DNA from: Afipia sp.
GTDB taxonomy: Bacteria > Pseudomonadota > Alphaproteobacteria > Rhizobiales > Xanthobacteraceae
Reading direction: 5' to 3'
DNA: 64,000 nucleotides
Assembly (NCBI GenBank): GCA_016201045.1
Contig: JACQDM010000007.1
Span: 1-64,000 of the forward strand
The translations under genes and the position numbers were made by a program. The first letter of the stretch is position 1. Each line of letters starts with the position of its first letter. This document shows positions 19,767-30,028 of this stretch, one piece after another. Below the pieces are notes generated by a model, which saw only the letters and a program-made list of their open reading frames with translations, was not told the origin of the DNA and searched no databases.

Positions 19767-20015
19767 TCAAGTTGGCGCGTCCTCGCCGCCTTCGAACAAC
19801 TGGATTGGAGCGCCGGGCATGATGGTCGAAATCGCATGCTTGTAGACAAGCTGCGAATGACCGTCGCGCCGAAGCAGAAGGCAGAAATTGTCGAACCATG
19901 TGACAATCCCTTGCAGTTTTACTCCGTTGACCAGAAAAATCGTCAGTGGCGTCTTGGTTTTGCGAACGTGATTGAGGAAAGTGTCCTGTAGATTTTGAGC
20001 GCGCTCTGTCGCCAT
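19767..20015 (-). CDS. hfq: RNA chaperone Hfq
   Basis: 82 residues. The Sm1 region is [20 protein letters not shown] and the Sm2 motif is LVYKHAIST. The short acidic tail EGGEDAPT is typical of alphaproteobacterial Hfq. It forms a hexamer that pairs small RNAs with mRNAs. The start codon is preceded by GGGAC and an A-run. It is downstream of the ntr cluster, separated from the aminotransferase gene by 184 bases that likely contain its own promoter. Confidence 0.97.
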   Translation of the reverse strand: MATERAQNLQDTFLNHVRKTKTPLTIFLVNGVKLQGIVTWFDNFCLLLRRDGHSQLVYKHAISTIMPGAPIQLFEGGEDAPT

Positions 20016-20199
20016 TTTTTTGTCCCGCAGTCTCGTTGTTTCTTTTTATTTTGAACAAACCTCGCCCTTTTCGGGTCGTCGATCCGGTTGCCTGCGTTCC
20101 CTGAGATCCCCCTCCGGGTGCTGCAGCGCGATTAAACGGCAGGCCCGTTTGATAGGCAAGTGCGGCGAGTTCCATAGTCCGCATTGCGGAACGGGAAAC

Positions 20200-21057
20200 T
20201 CAGGAAAATGCCGAAAATTTATGAAATTGCTCGCGCAGCCGTTGGGCAACGGGACCGGGTGCCCCGTTGCCAATCAGATGTTTGTCGATGCTGACGACCG
20301 GCATCACGATCTGGCTGGCGGCGGTGACAAAGGCCTCCGCAGCCCCGTAGGCCTCCTCCGGCGTGAACGGGCGCTCCTCAAAAGTCATTTGCAGCGATGC
20401 GATAACGTCCGTCAGAACGGAGCGGGTGATCCCTGCGAGGATGCCCCGGTCCGCCGACCGCGTGACGACCTTTCCGTCGCTTGTCACGATCCACGCATTG
20501 CTGGATGCCCCCTCGGTCACATGACCCTCGGCATCGACAAACCACGCCTCGTAGGCCCCGCTATCGCGCGCCTGCTGCTTTGCGAGGACATTCGGCAGTA
20601 GCGCTATCGATTTAATATCAACGCGTGGCCATCGATTTTCAGGAATCGTGATGACGCCGATGCCGCTGGCGGCAGTCTTCTGATTTTTCTCGAAGTTCAG
20701 ACTGCGTGCAGTCACGACGAGCGCCGGCCGGACGGTATGAATTGGGAAGAAATGATCCCGCCGGGCCACGCCCCTTGTCACCTGAAGATAGACGATGCCG
20801 TAAGTCACGCGATTGCGCCGAACGACTTCGTGAATGACGACCTCAAGCGAATTGAGCGGCATCGGCATCGCGATCTGCAATTCGCCTAGAGAACGCTGCA
20901 ACCGGGTAAGATGACGCGGAAGATCGACAATCTTTTCGCCTCGGATTTCGCAAACCTCATAAACGCCGTCGGCAAATTGATAACCGCGATCTTCGATATT
21001 GACGCTGGCCTCGCGCGTATCGCGATACTGGCCGTTCACATAGGCAATTCGCGACAT
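20200..21057 (-). CDS. dat: D-amino-acid aminotransferase (class IV PLP)
   Basis: 285 residues. The opening VNGQYRDTREASVNIEDRGY matches class IV aminotransferases. The PLP lysine is Lys149 in VDIKSIALLPN and the phosphate-cup motif is VTEGASSNAW. It most resembles D-alanine:2-oxoglutarate aminotransferases; branched-chain aminotransferase or aminodeoxychorismate lyase are the alternatives within the fold. It is 3 bases downstream of ntrX on the same strand, so it is very probably co-transcribed with the NtrYX system. Confidence 0.85.
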   Translation of the reverse strand: MSRIAYVNGQYRDTREASVNIEDRGYQFADGVYEVCEIRGEKIVDLPRHLTRLQRSLGELQIAMPMPLNSLEVVIHEVVRRNRVTYGIVYLQVTRGVARRDHFFPIHTVRPALVVTARSLNFEKNQKTAASGIGVITIPENRWPRVDIKSIALLPNVLAKQQARDSGAYEAWFVDAEGHVTEGASSNAWIVTSDGKVVTRSADRGILAGITRSVLTDVIASLQMTFEERPFTPEEAYGAAEAFVTAASQIVMPVVSIDKHLIGNGAPGPVAQRLREQFHKFSAFS

Positions 21058-21060
21058 TTT

Positions 21061-22431
21061 TCAGCCGACGCCCAGAGCCTTGAGCTTGCGATGTAACGCA
21101 GATCGCTCCATGCCGACGAATTCCGCCGTTCGAGAAATGTTACCGGAAAAACGGCTGATCTGGGCAATCAGGTAGTCGCGCTCAAACACCTCACGTGCTT
21201 CGCGCAGCGGAAGCCCCATAATGTGCTCGCCGTTGTTGCCGGTCGGCATGGCGGGAACCATCGACCCGACATCCTGCGGCAGCATGTCGGCACTGATTGT
21301 CGCCTCGGTGTCGCCACCGGCAAGAATCATCACACGCTCGACGTTGTTGCGGAGCTGACGAACATTACCCGGCCAAACGTGCGATTGCAGGACTGCCATC
21401 GCGTCTTCGCCAATCTGCCGTTTCGGCAATCCAGTCGCGGTCGAAATCTGATCCATGAAATATTCGACCAATTCCGGGATATCCTCGCGACGCTCCGACA
21501 AAGGAGGGACGCGGATCGGGACCACCGATAGCCGATGATATAGATCCTCGCGGAAGCGGCCCTCGGCGATCTCAGCCTCGAGATTGCGCGCTGTAGATGA
21601 AACGATTCGAACATCGACATTGACACGCGCCGTTCCGCCGACTCGCTGGAATGTCTGATCGACCAACACACGCAAAATCTTGTTCTGGGTTTCGCGCGGC
21701 ATGTCGGCTATCTCATCGATAAAGAGCGTGCCGCCGTGAGCTTCCTCCAGCGCACCGGGTTTGCGCCCGGTTTCGCTGTCGGACAACTCAACTCCGAAGA
21801 GCTCAACTTCCATTCGTTCAGGCGTAATCGCTGCAGCGTTGATCACGACAAACGGCCCTTCCGCGCGCGATGACATCGAATGCAGTGTGCGAGCGGCCAA
21901 TTCCTTTCCACCGCCGGATGGACCAACGATGAGAATCCGGCTGTTGGCTTTGGCTGCACGATCAATGGTTTGGCGGAGCTGATTCATGCAGGGCGATTTG
22001 CCCACCAGCGTACTCGAGGATGGCGCAAGTTGCTTCAGCTCCCTCACCTCGCGCTTCAATCGCGATGTCTCCAGCGCGCGATTGGCGACGAGAACCAAGC
22101 GATCAGCCTTGAACGGCTTTTCGATGAAATCGTAAGCCCCGCGCTTGATTGCCGCGACCGCCGTCTCGATGTTGCCGTGACCGGAAATCATCACGACCGG
22201 CACTTCCGGGTAATCACGTTTGACCTGCTCGAGAAGTTGCAAACCATCGAGTTTGCTGCCTTGCAGCCATATGTCGAGAAAAATCAAATTTGGCCGACGC
22301 GCCGAAATTTCAGTAAGCGCAGAATCACTGTCGCGCGCCGTTCGGGTATTGAATCCCTCATCGTCGAGAATTCCCGCGACCAGTTCGCGAATATCAGCTT
22401 CGTCGTCAACGATGAGAATGTCATTTGCCAT
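21061..22431 (-). CDS. ntrX: Response regulator NtrX
   Basis: 456 residues. The receiver domain has phospho-acceptor Asp53 (FLDIWLQGSKLDG). The AAA+ domain has an altered P-loop GPSGGGKELA and Walker B GGTLFIDEIAD. The C-terminal Fis-type helix-turn-helix is NISRTAEFVGMERSALHRKL. The GAFTGA loop that contacts sigma-54 is absent: after ELFG the sequence reads VELSDSETGRKPGALEE. It therefore probably does not act as a classical sigma-54 activator. It is paired with the NtrY kinase, whose gene ends 17 bases upstream. Confidence 0.95.
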   Translation of the reverse strand: MANDILIVDDEADIRELVAGILDDEGFNTRTARDSDSALTEISARRPNLIFLDIWLQGSKLDGLQLLEQVKRDYPEVPVVMISGHGNIETAVAAIKRGAYDFIEKPFKADRLVLVANRALETSRLKREVRELKQLAPSSSTLVGKSPCMNQLRQTIDRAAKANSRILIVGPSGGGKELAARTLHSMSSRAEGPFVVINAAAITPERMEVELFGVELSDSETGRKPGALEEAHGGTLFIDEIADMPRETQNKILRVLVDQTFQRVGGTARVNVDVRIVSSTARNLEAEIAEGRFREDLYHRLSVVPIRVPPLSERREDIPELVEYFMDQISTATGLPKRQIGEDAMAVLQSHVWPGNVRQLRNNVERVMILAGGDTEATISADMLPQDVGSMVPAMPTGNNGEHIMGLPLREAREVFERDYLIAQISRFSGNISRTAEFVGMERSALHRKLKALGVG

Positions 22432-22448
22432 GTGTTACGTCCGCTATT

Positions 22449-24713
22449 TCACTTGCCTGTGACGGCTTCCGTTTCTTTTTTCCGCTCTGTCTCGATGGGC
22501 GATGCATGGCCCGAAACCTTAAAACGCATGCGCACCCAGGCCCCTCGTGCGCCCGGCCGCAGCACGGATGCGTCGTTCAACTCAATGCGCCCGCCGTGAT
22601 CTTCCAGAACGCGTCCAACGATGGCGAGACCAAGGCCTGTGCCCTTTTCTCGAGTCGTTACATACGGCTCCAACAGCTTTGCTCGGCTTTCCTTTGGCAA
22701 CCCGATGCCGTTGTCGACCACATCGATAACTATGTCGTCGTCCTCGCGAGCGGCGACGACATCGATGCGGCCACGCTCGTTCTCGCCTAGCGGCACCGCA
22801 CCGATCGCCTCGGTTGCATTCTTGATGATGTTCGTCAGCCCCTGTGAGATCAGGCGGCGGTCGAAATTTGCGTGCATCGGGTCTTGCTTGATGTCGACTT
22901 CGATGTCGATTTCGGGTGAACCGACCCGCATCAGGAATACCGTCTGCCTTACGGCGTCCGCTACATCCTCGCCTTCAATCACGGGTTTCGGCATGCGCGC
23001 GAATTTCGAGAACTCGTCCACCATCTTTCGGATGTCGTCGACCTGACGGACGATTGTGTCGGTGCACTGATCGAACACGGCGCGATCGTCGGTGATCGAC
23101 TTTCCGAACTTGCGTCGCAATCTTTCCGCAGAAAGCTGAATGGGTGTGAGCGGGTTTTTGATTTCATGCGCGATACGACGGGCGACGTCGGCCCACGCGG
23201 ACGTTCGCTGCGCCGTCACGAGATCGGTGATGTCGTCGAGCGTGATGATGTAGCTTTCATTCGATTGTCCGGTCTGTTCGGAGCTGACCCGCACAGAGAG
23301 CATTCGCTCGATCTTGTCGCGGCTGATTTCGATTTCACCCTGCACGAGGCGCTGCGCACTGCTTCGCGCGGTTTGCATCAAGTTATTCAGCTCTGGGACG
23401 ATGTCCGACAGCGGGTGGTCAAGCGCTTCCGATTCCGGATGGCCAATCAGCTTCTCGGCTGAACGATTCAAGATCGCGATCTTGCCATTACCGTCCACGC
23501 CGATGATTCCGGCGCTTGCCGATGACAATACCGCTTCGATGAAGCGACGCCGGCTGTCAATGACATCGCTTGCACTGACAAGTTCGTCGCGTTGCGTGCG
23601 CAATTCTTGCGTCATCTTGTTGAATGTCTCGCCGAGATGAGCGAGGTCGCCCTCCGAACGGATCACCGGCACCTGCACATGAAGATTGCCGGTCGATACG
23701 AGATTAGCTGCACCCATCAACCGCCTAATCGGCGCGACAAGCCAGTTTGCAAAGTTCAACCCGATCAGCACCGACGACATCAGAACCGTAAGGGCGATCA
23801 CCGCAAACATCAGCGCGAATGCGACCTGAATACCGAGCCTGCGAGATTCAAGTTCGGCATATTCTTTCACGCTCGCCTGAGTCTGACGCAGCTGCGCGAC
23901 GACGCGGGGATCGAGCAGCCGTGCGACATATAAAAACGTATCCTGATAGGCCCGCAAACGTATGACGGCCGCGACATAATTCTGTTCGACGAACACGCCG
24001 ATCTGCGGTTCGTCTTCAGTGACATTGCTGAGAAACTCAGGCGCCGGCGTCAGAAAATCCTGCTTAATTCCGGTCGATGCCGTCTCAAGGATATTGCGAT
24101 TCTTGTCGATCAGCATCGCACCCGGAAGATTACGGGAGGCTGCGGTGCTCGTGAGCAAGTTACGAAACGATTCCCGGTCCTGATCGTAAAGCGGGCGCGC
24201 GCGCGTAATGTCGCCGGCCATGCCGATGATGTCGCCGCGGATCAGCTGCGCGTGCTCATAGACGTAGGCGTTCGCGACGATGAGCGAATTTTCGATGACG
24301 GCTTTCGTGCGAACCGAAAACAAGCGATCGAGGCCGCGGTCGAGCGTTACGTTCGCAACGATCGATACCAGAACGGCGGGCAATACTGCGATTACCGAGA
24401 ACAGGCTAACTGTCTGCACGTGTAAGCGAGCTGCTGCCCTGCCCCGCCGTCTCGCTTGGATAATTTTCCAGACCTCGCGCGCGATGATCGCGAGCAACAA
24501 TAGGATTGTTGCGCCGTTGATAAGCAGGAAAGTCACGACGACTTCGTGCGTCGGCACGATCGGCGTAAGGCCGGTCAGCACGACGAAGGTGAGAAAAGCC
24601 GAAAGAAGCGCAATCCCGACGGCAAAAGGTGCTATCAGACGCCGAAACGACCACACACGTGGCTCGGCGAAAGACGGATCAAACGATGGTGCCGACGTCT
24701 CTGCAGTAGCCAT
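22449..24713 (-). CDS. ntrY: Sensor histidine kinase NtrY
   Basis: 754 residues from the ATG at 24713; a GTG at 24758 would add 15. Several N-terminal membrane segments (FAVGIALLSAFLTFVVLTG, FLLINGATILLLLAIIA, LFSVIAVLPAVLVSIVANV, then one near residue 300 before a HAMP domain) surround an extracytoplasmic part. A PAS domain, the HisKA box [20 protein letters not shown], and a C-terminal ATPase with NGIGLPKESR and GTGLGLAIVGR follow. By family it senses nitrogen and/or redox state and phosphorylates NtrX. About 197 bases separate it from ntrC, enough for a separate promoter, though none was recognised there. Confidence 0.95.
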   Translation of the reverse strand: MATAETSAPSFDPSFAEPRVWSFRRLIAPFAVGIALLSAFLTFVVLTGLTPIVPTHEVVVTFLLINGATILLLLAIIAREVWKIIQARRRGRAAARLHVQTVSLFSVIAVLPAVLVSIVANVTLDRGLDRLFSVRTKAVIENSLIVANAYVYEHAQLIRGDIIGMAGDITRARPLYDQDRESFRNLLTSTAASRNLPGAMLIDKNRNILETASTGIKQDFLTPAPEFLSNVTEDEPQIGVFVEQNYVAAVIRLRAYQDTFLYVARLLDPRVVAQLRQTQASVKEYAELESRRLGIQVAFALMFAVIALTVLMSSVLIGLNFANWLVAPIRRLMGAANLVSTGNLHVQVPVIRSEGDLAHLGETFNKMTQELRTQRDELVSASDVIDSRRRFIEAVLSSASAGIIGVDGNGKIAILNRSAEKLIGHPESEALDHPLSDIVPELNNLMQTARSSAQRLVQGEIEISRDKIERMLSVRVSSEQTGQSNESYIITLDDITDLVTAQRTSAWADVARRIAHEIKNPLTPIQLSAERLRRKFGKSITDDRAVFDQCTDTIVRQVDDIRKMVDEFSKFARMPKPVIEGEDVADAVRQTVFLMRVGSPEIDIEVDIKQDPMHANFDRRLISQGLTNIIKNATEAIGAVPLGENERGRIDVVAAREDDDIVIDVVDNGIGLPKESRAKLLEPYVTTREKGTGLGLAIVGRVLEDHGGRIELNDASVLRPGARGAWVRMRFKVSGHASPIETERKKETEAVTGK

Positions 24714-24910
24714 TGATGGGATGTGAACCGGCCCGACTTCGCATCCGGCGAACGGCACTAGGCCGCCGCCAGTGATGCATTCATATCACAATGTTGCCGG
24801 ATTGCGACATTTCCTAGGCGCCAGCCAGCGCCCGTGGTGGCCTTTGCCACCAGATCGCTCGGCCAAAACGAGCCCGCCGCTGTCAGAGTCGCCGGAAAGT
24901 CACGGTCTGG

Positions 24911-26353
24911 TCAGCTGCCGCTGCGATAGACCTGAATGTCCAGGTCGCGGATTTTTTTCCGTAGCGTATTCCGGTTAAGCCCAAGCAGATCGGCCGCCCG
25001 GATCTGATTGCCACGGTTCGCGGCCAACGCCGCTGTCAGCAATGGCACCTCGATCTCCTTTAGAATACGGTGATAAAGCCCCGGCGGTGGCAGCGCATTC
25101 GGGAATCCTGCAAAGTGCGAAGCTAGATACGATTCAACGGCCGCACCGAGATTGTCGACAGACTGCGGCATGCTCCCGCCCGAGACGACTGCAGGCGGCG
25201 CAAGCTCTCCCTCGATCACCGAGCCGGTAATCACATCCTGCGGATAGAGCGCCGCAAGGCGGCGAGCGAGGTTTTCAAGCTCGCGCACGTTGCCGGGCCA
25301 GCGATGTTGCTTCAATCGCTCGACTGCCTGTGCATCGAGCTTCTTCGGCGGCAAACCGTCCTTTTCCGCCAGCGAGAAGAAGTGCCGGATGAGATCTGGC
25401 AGGTCCTCGATGCGCTCGCGCAGTGGTGGCAGCCGTAACGGAACGACGTTAAGACGGAAGAACAAGTCTTCGCGGAACAGACCCTGCTGAATCAGGATAC
25501 GCAAGTCCTTGTTGCTGGCGGCAACAATCCTGACATCGGTTTTGATAGGCGTGCGGCCGCCGACTGTGGTGTATTCGCCCTGCTGCAACACGCGCAGCAA
25601 GCGCGTCTGAGCTTCCATCGGCATATCGCCGATCTCATCCAGGAATAGCGTCCCGCCTTCGGCCTGTTCGAAGCGGCCCGTAGCACGCGCGTTCGCGCCG
25701 GTGAATGCGCCACGTTCGTGACCAAACAACTCAGACTCAATCAAGTCACGGGGGATAGCCGCCATGTTGACGGCCACGAACGGCCCATTGCGACGTTTGC
25801 CGTAATCATGAAGCGCGCGCGCAACTAGCTCCTTGCCTGTTCCAGACTCGCCGGAAATCATCACGGTCAGGTCGGTCTGCATCAACCGCGCCAGCACACG
25901 ATAGATCTCCTGCATCGCAGGCGAGCGACCGACCAATGGTATGGAGTCGAACTCGCCTTCTTCTTTGACCGTGTGTGGACGCTCCTTCGGCTCCGACAGC
26001 GCGCGGCCCACAATCGCAATCAGTTCTTTCAGATCGAAGGGTTTCGGAAGATATTCATACGCGCCGCGTTCGGACGCGCGGATTGCGGTCATGAACGTAT
26101 TTTGTGCGCTCATCACGATGACAGGCAAATTCGGGCGCATCTTCTTGATGCGCGGCAAGAGATCGAACGCATTCTCGTCGGGCATCACGACATCGGTAAT
26201 AACGAGGTCGCCCTCGCCTTGGCTAACCCAGCGCCACAACGTCGCTGCGTTGCCGGTCAAGCGGACTTCGTAACCGGCGCGCGACAGAGCTTGATTCAAA
26301 ACCGTTCGAATGGCGGTGTCGTCGTCAGCGACAAGAATGCTACTTGCGGGCAT
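24911..26353 (-). CDS. ntrC: Nitrogen regulation response regulator NtrC
   Basis: 480 residues. Receiver Asp is in [14 protein letters not shown] (about residue 54). The AAA+ domain has Walker A GESGTGKE, the intact sigma-54 contact loop GAFTGA ([17 protein letters not shown]) and Walker [12 protein letters not shown]. The C-terminal Fis-type DNA-binding helix is [20 protein letters not shown]. It activates sigma-54 promoters for nitrogen scavenging when phosphorylated by NtrB, whose gene ends 9 bases upstream. Confidence 0.97.
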   Translation of the reverse strand: MPASSILVADDDTAIRTVLNQALSRAGYEVRLTGNAATLWRWVSQGEGDLVITDVVMPDENAFDLLPRIKKMRPNLPVIVMSAQNTFMTAIRASERGAYEYLPKPFDLKELIAIVGRALSEPKERPHTVKEEGEFDSIPLVGRSPAMQEIYRVLARLMQTDLTVMISGESGTGKELVARALHDYGKRRNGPFVAVNMAAIPRDLIESELFGHERGAFTGANARATGRFEQAEGGTLFLDEIGDMPMEAQTRLLRVLQQGEYTTVGGRTPIKTDVRIVAASNKDLRILIQQGLFREDLFFRLNVVPLRLPPLRERIEDLPDLIRHFFSLAEKDGLPPKKLDAQAVERLKQHRWPGNVRELENLARRLAALYPQDVITGSVIEGELAPPAVVSGGSMPQSVDNLGAAVESYLASHFAGFPNALPPPGLYHRILKEIEVPLLTAALAANRGNQIRAADLLGLNRNTLRKKIRDLDIQVYRSGS

Positions 26354-26362
26354 TATTCGTCC

Positions 26363-27553
26363 TCATCTTGTACCTTGTGCGCCATGCGGCTGCGCTCCCG
26401 GGCGCTGGTCGCCATGACTTTGATTTTGCGAGTTTGCGTTCAGAATTTTCGCCGGATTGAACATCGGCAGCAGCACGCGGAAAATCGTTTTGCGCGGCTG
26501 CGATTCACATTCGACGATTCCACCGTGGTCGCCGACGATTTTGGCGACCAGCGCGAGCCCGAGACCGCTTCCCGTCGTCTTCGTGGTCACAAAAGGATCG
26601 AACAAGTTGGGGAGCAGATCGTCCGGCACGCCGGGCCCATTGTCTTTCACGCAGAATTCAAGCGGCAATGACACGCGCGACTTTTTGCCGGGCACCGACA
26701 GCCGCACGCCGGGCCTGAATGCGGTCGTTAGATGGATTTCGCCCTCGGTGCCGAGATCCGCCACCGCCTCGGCGGCGTTTTTGACCAGATTGAGAAACAC
26801 TTGAATCAGTTGGTCTTGATTGGCGAGCACCGGCGGCAGCGATGGGTCGTATTCCTCGGTGAACTTGACATCACGCGCGAAGCCGGACTGCGCAAGGCGC
26901 TTCACGTGATCGAAGACGGAATGAATGTTTACCGGGCCGCGCGTTACAGGCCGCTCGTCGCCAAACACCTCCATCCGATCGACAAGCGTGACGATACGAT
27001 CGGCCTCGTCGCAGATCAGCCGCGTCAGAGTGCGGTCTTCCGCAGACGCAGCCTGCTCCAGAAGCTGCGCCGCCCCGCGAATGCCTGACAATGGATTTTT
27101 GATTTCGTGCGCCAACATCGCTGCGAGCGCGGTCACTGAACGCGCCGCACTGCGGTGCGTGAGCTGCCGGTCCATCTTGTCGGCGATGGTGCGCTCCTGA
27201 AGCATCACCACAATATGTCCGGGACGTTCAGCAAGCGGCGCAACGTGAATATCGACCTGCCGGTCGCCGCCGATACGCGGCGTACCGAGATCGACCTTGT
27301 ATTCGTTGACAGCAGACCCGGTGTGGCGAACCTGATCGATCAGGGCCAGCAGCGGGCTCCCGAATGGAATAAGCTCACGCAGCATCTGGCGCTGCAGGTG
27401 CGGGATCGATGTTTCGAAAAAGGACTCGGCCGCAATATTCGCGTCGACGATCTTGCCATCCGGCGCGATCAATAAAATTGGGTTTGGCAACGCATTCAGG
27501 ATGGCGTCGCTCCCATTGGACAGCAGCATATATTTCTCGGCTGCTTCACTCAT
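26363..27553 (-). CDS. ntrB: Nitrogen regulation histidine kinase NtrB
   Basis: 396 residues. The ATG at 27553 overlaps the dusB stop in an ATGA, which supports this start over the one 15 bases upstream. An N-terminal PAS domain ([20 protein letters not shown]), the H-box [18 protein letters not shown], and the ATPase motifs [21 protein letters not shown] and [11 protein letters not shown] are present. There is no transmembrane segment, as expected for the cytoplasmic kinase controlled by PII. The C-terminal tail is Gln/Asn/His-rich. Confidence 0.96.
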   Translation of the reverse strand: MSEAAEKYMLLSNGSDAILNALPNPILLIAPDGKIVDANIAAESFFETSIPHLQRQMLRELIPFGSPLLALIDQVRHTGSAVNEYKVDLGTPRIGGDRQVDIHVAPLAERPGHIVVMLQERTIADKMDRQLTHRSAARSVTALAAMLAHEIKNPLSGIRGAAQLLEQAASAEDRTLTRLICDEADRIVTLVDRMEVFGDERPVTRGPVNIHSVFDHVKRLAQSGFARDVKFTEEYDPSLPPVLANQDQLIQVFLNLVKNAAEAVADLGTEGEIHLTTAFRPGVRLSVPGKKSRVSLPLEFCVKDNGPGVPDDLLPNLFDPFVTTKTTGSGLGLALVAKIVGDHGGIVECESQPRKTIFRVLLPMFNPAKILNANSQNQSHGDQRPGAQPHGAQGTR

Positions 27554-28638
27554 GCCGCCGCACTCCACGCAAAATCATCGAACGCGTTGTGCAACGACAT
27601 CCGTACTTGTGCCGGTTCCGTTGCTGTCAGAATTGACTCGCGCCAGCCCTTGAGCACATGCGCGGACGAGCCGGTCCCTTTCGCTGCAACGTCGAGTGCC
27701 CAGCTGAGATGCTTGCGGGCATGCCGCAATCCAACGCGCGAGCCATAGTGAGCGATCACAGCATCGTAGAGACGTGTCAGGTGTTTAAGCTGCTCTTTGA
27801 CCGGCGGCGCGGACTCAGCAGGCCCACCCTTCAAGCGGCGCGCGATCTGGCCGAGAAGCCAAGGCTGGCCCTGCGCACCGCGCCCGATCATAACGGCATC
27901 CGCACCGGATTCGCTGAGAGCAGATTGAGCGCCTTCGTAGTCCGCAATGTCGCCATTGACGACGACCGGCACGGTCACCGCATTCTTGACCGAGCGCACC
28001 GCGCTCCAATTCGCCTGACCTTTGTAGAATTGCGATCGTGTCCGACCGTGAACCGTGATCATGCGCACGCCCGCTCCCTCTGCGCGTTGTGCAAGCTCAG
28101 CGGCGTTCAGCGAGCGCTCGTCCCATCCCAACCGCATCTTGAGCGTGACCGGGATTTTCACGGCGGCGACGGTGGCATCGATCAGCCGCAGTGCATGATC
28201 GAGATCGCGCATCAAGGCCGACCCAGATTGTCCGCCGGTGACGTGGCGAGCCGGGCATCCCATGTTGATGTCGATGATGTCGGCACCGCCAGCTTCTGCG
28301 ATGCGCGCGCCCTCGCTCATCCAACGAGCTTCGCAGCCCGCCAACTGAACGACGTGGGGACCTACTCCTGTCGACTCACAGCGCAACAGAGACATCGCTC
28401 TGCCACGAACGAGGTCGTCACTCGCAGTCATTTCCGAAATGACGAGACCGGCCCCCAGTTCCCCCACCAGGCGTCGAAACGGCGCATCGGTAACGCCGGA
28501 CATCGGCGCTAGAAGCACGTTGTTGCCGATCTGGACGTTGCCGACCGCCAAATTGGCCTGACGCGGTGGTGCCGGGCTATTCACAGAAATTCCCGTTTTT
28601 TCCGTCGCACGCTTCATTGCGAACAATGGACAGCTCAT
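27550..28638 (-). CDS. dusB: tRNA-dihydrouridine synthase (DusB/NifR3)
   Basis: Up to 362 residues from ATG 28638; ATG 28617 and GTG 28584 (preceded by ACGGGA) are credible shorter starts because the conserved region begins only at [20 protein letters not shown]. The family motifs are [24 protein letters not shown] with the catalytic Cys, and [12 protein letters not shown]. It is an FMN enzyme that reduces uridines in the tRNA D-loop. The nifR3-ntrB-ntrC order is classic for alphaproteobacteria, and translational coupling with ntrB is likely. Confidence 0.93.
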   Translation of the reverse strand: MSCPLFAMKRATEKTGISVNSPAPPRQANLAVGNVQIGNNVLLAPMSGVTDAPFRRLVGELGAGLVISEMTASDDLVRGRAMSLLRCESTGVGPHVVQLAGCEARWMSEGARIAEAGGADIIDINMGCPARHVTGGQSGSALMRDLDHALRLIDATVAAVKIPVTLKMRLGWDERSLNAAELAQRAEGAGVRMITVHGRTRSQFYKGQANWSAVRSVKNAVTVPVVVNGDIADYEGAQSALSESGADAVMIGRGAQGQPWLLGQIARRLKGGPAESAPPVKEQLKHLTRLYDAVIAHYGSRVGLRHARKHLSWALDVAAKGTGSSAHVLKGWRESILTATEPAQVRMSLHNAFDDFAWSAAA

Positions 28639-28673
28639 TAATTGGGCAAGATTGCACCATGCCTACAGTTTAG

Positions 28674-28708
28674 ACAAGTCTAGTCTTGTTGCAAGTGCAA
28701 CGCAACAA
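28674..28708. promoter_or_regulatory. Nested inverted repeats upstream of dusB-ntr operon
   Basis: In the shared dusB/ispDF upstream region there is ACAAG-N6-CTTGT at 28674-28689 and a perfect TTGTTGC-N9-GCAACAA at 28686-28708. Their position 36-124 bases before the possible dusB starts suits an operator or leader hairpin. No known factor is matched; the pattern does not fit an NtrC site. Confidence 0.4.
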
Positions 28709-28825
28709 AATCAGTAATTCTCCCCAGCACTATGGAATCATGCTGCTTTTCACGCGGATATGGTATGTCGCCCACCACCCCATGTATCAGTCTGCATCGC
28801 GCGCTTAACCGGGTAATCAGCTTCC

Positions 28826-30010
28826 ATGCCCAGTCCACGGCGGACCGCCGCCATCATCGTTGCCGCCGGTCGTGGTCTCCGCGCCGGGGCTGGCGGCCCC
28901 AAGCAATTCCGCACCATTGGAGGCCGGACGGTTCTTGCCAGAGCGATGGAGCCGTTTTGTGTCCACCCGGACATCTCCGCGGTTCAGCCCGTCCGCAATC
29001 CGGATGACGCCGACATTTTCGATCAGGCGGTTTGCGATCTCAAATATCAGCCCCCCGTGAACGGCGGCGCGACGCGCCAGGCTTCGGTGCGCGCGGGTCT
29101 CGAAGCGCTGGCCCCTCACGCGCCCGATGTCGTCCTCATTCACGACGCCGCGCGCGCCTTCGTGACCGACAAAGTCATCTCACGCGCGATAGGTGCTGCG
29201 CTTGCGACAGGTGCGGCGATCCCGGTTGTCCCCGTGACCGACACTGTGAAGGTTGTCGATTCGTCGGGCGCAGTCACCGCAACACCCGATCGCGCTCATT
29301 TACGGATCGCGCAGACACCGCAGGCATTTCGATACGACGCGATCCTCGCCGCGCACCGCAAGGCCGCCGCCGAAGGCCGCGACGATTTCACAGACGACGC
29401 AGCACTCGCGGAATGGGCGGGATTGACGGTCGCAACCTTTGAAGGCGATGCTGCGAACATGAAGCTGACGACTCCGGAAGATTTTGCGCGCGAGGAAGCT
29501 CGGATCGGCGCTTCGCTCGGCGACATTCGTAGCGGCACCGGATACGACGTCCATGCGCTGACCGACGGCGATCACCTGATGCTGTGCGGCGTGCGCGTGC
29601 CGTTTAATCGCGGATTTCTCGCGCATTCCGACGGCGACGTCGGTCTGCACGCGATTGTCGATGCCATTCTCGGCGCGCTGGCAGATGGCGATATCGGTTC
29701 GCACTTCCCGCCGAGCGATCCAAAATGGAAGGGCGCAGCGTCGGATCAGTTTCTGAAGCACGCGGTAAGCCTCGTGACCGCGCGCGGCGGACGCATCGCC
29801 AATCTCGAAGTCACGATGATCTGCGAAGCGCCGAAAATCGGCCCATTACGAGACGCAATGCGCGCGAAGATCGCCGAAATCACTGGTCTGCCCCAGTCGC
29901 GTATCGCCGTGAAAGCAACGACCAGCGAACGCCTTGGCTTCACAGGCCGTCAGGAAGGCATTGCCGCAACGGCGGCCGCGACGATCCGCCTGCCTTGGGA
30001 CAACAACTAG
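28826..30010 (+). CDS. ispDF: Bifunctional IspD/IspF isoprenoid enzyme
   Basis: 394 residues. The N-terminal half is Isp[21 protein letters not shown] (nucleotide site), [11 protein letters not shown] and RIAQTPQAF. The C-terminal half, from about residue 235, is Isp[21 protein letters not shown] with the metal ligands Asp and His, and [12 protein letters not shown]. It performs the cytidylyltransferase and the 2,4-cyclodiphosphate steps of the MEP pathway in one chain, a fusion common in alphaproteobacteria. It diverges from dusB and is followed after 18 bases by the pncC/cinA-type gene. Confidence 0.95.
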   Translation: MPSPRRTAAIIVAAGRGLRAGAGGPKQFRTIGGRTVLARAMEPFCVHPDISAVQPVRNPDDADIFDQAVCDLKYQPPVNGGATRQASVRAGLEALAPHAPDVVLIHDAARAFVTDKVISRAIGAALATGAAIPVVPVTDTVKVVDSSGAVTATPDRAHLRIAQTPQAFRYDAILAAHRKAAAEGRDDFTDDAALAEWAGLTVATFEGDAANMKLTTPEDFAREEARIGASLGDIRSGTGYDVHALTDGDHLMLCGVRVPFNRGFLAHSDGDVGLHAIVDAILGALADGDIGSHFPPSDPKWKGAASDQFLKHAVSLVTARGGRIANLEVTMICEAPKIGPLRDAMRAKIAEITGLPQSRIAVKATTSERLGFTGRQEGIAATAAATIRLPWDNN

Positions 30011-30028
30011 TATGGGACGCCAACTCGC

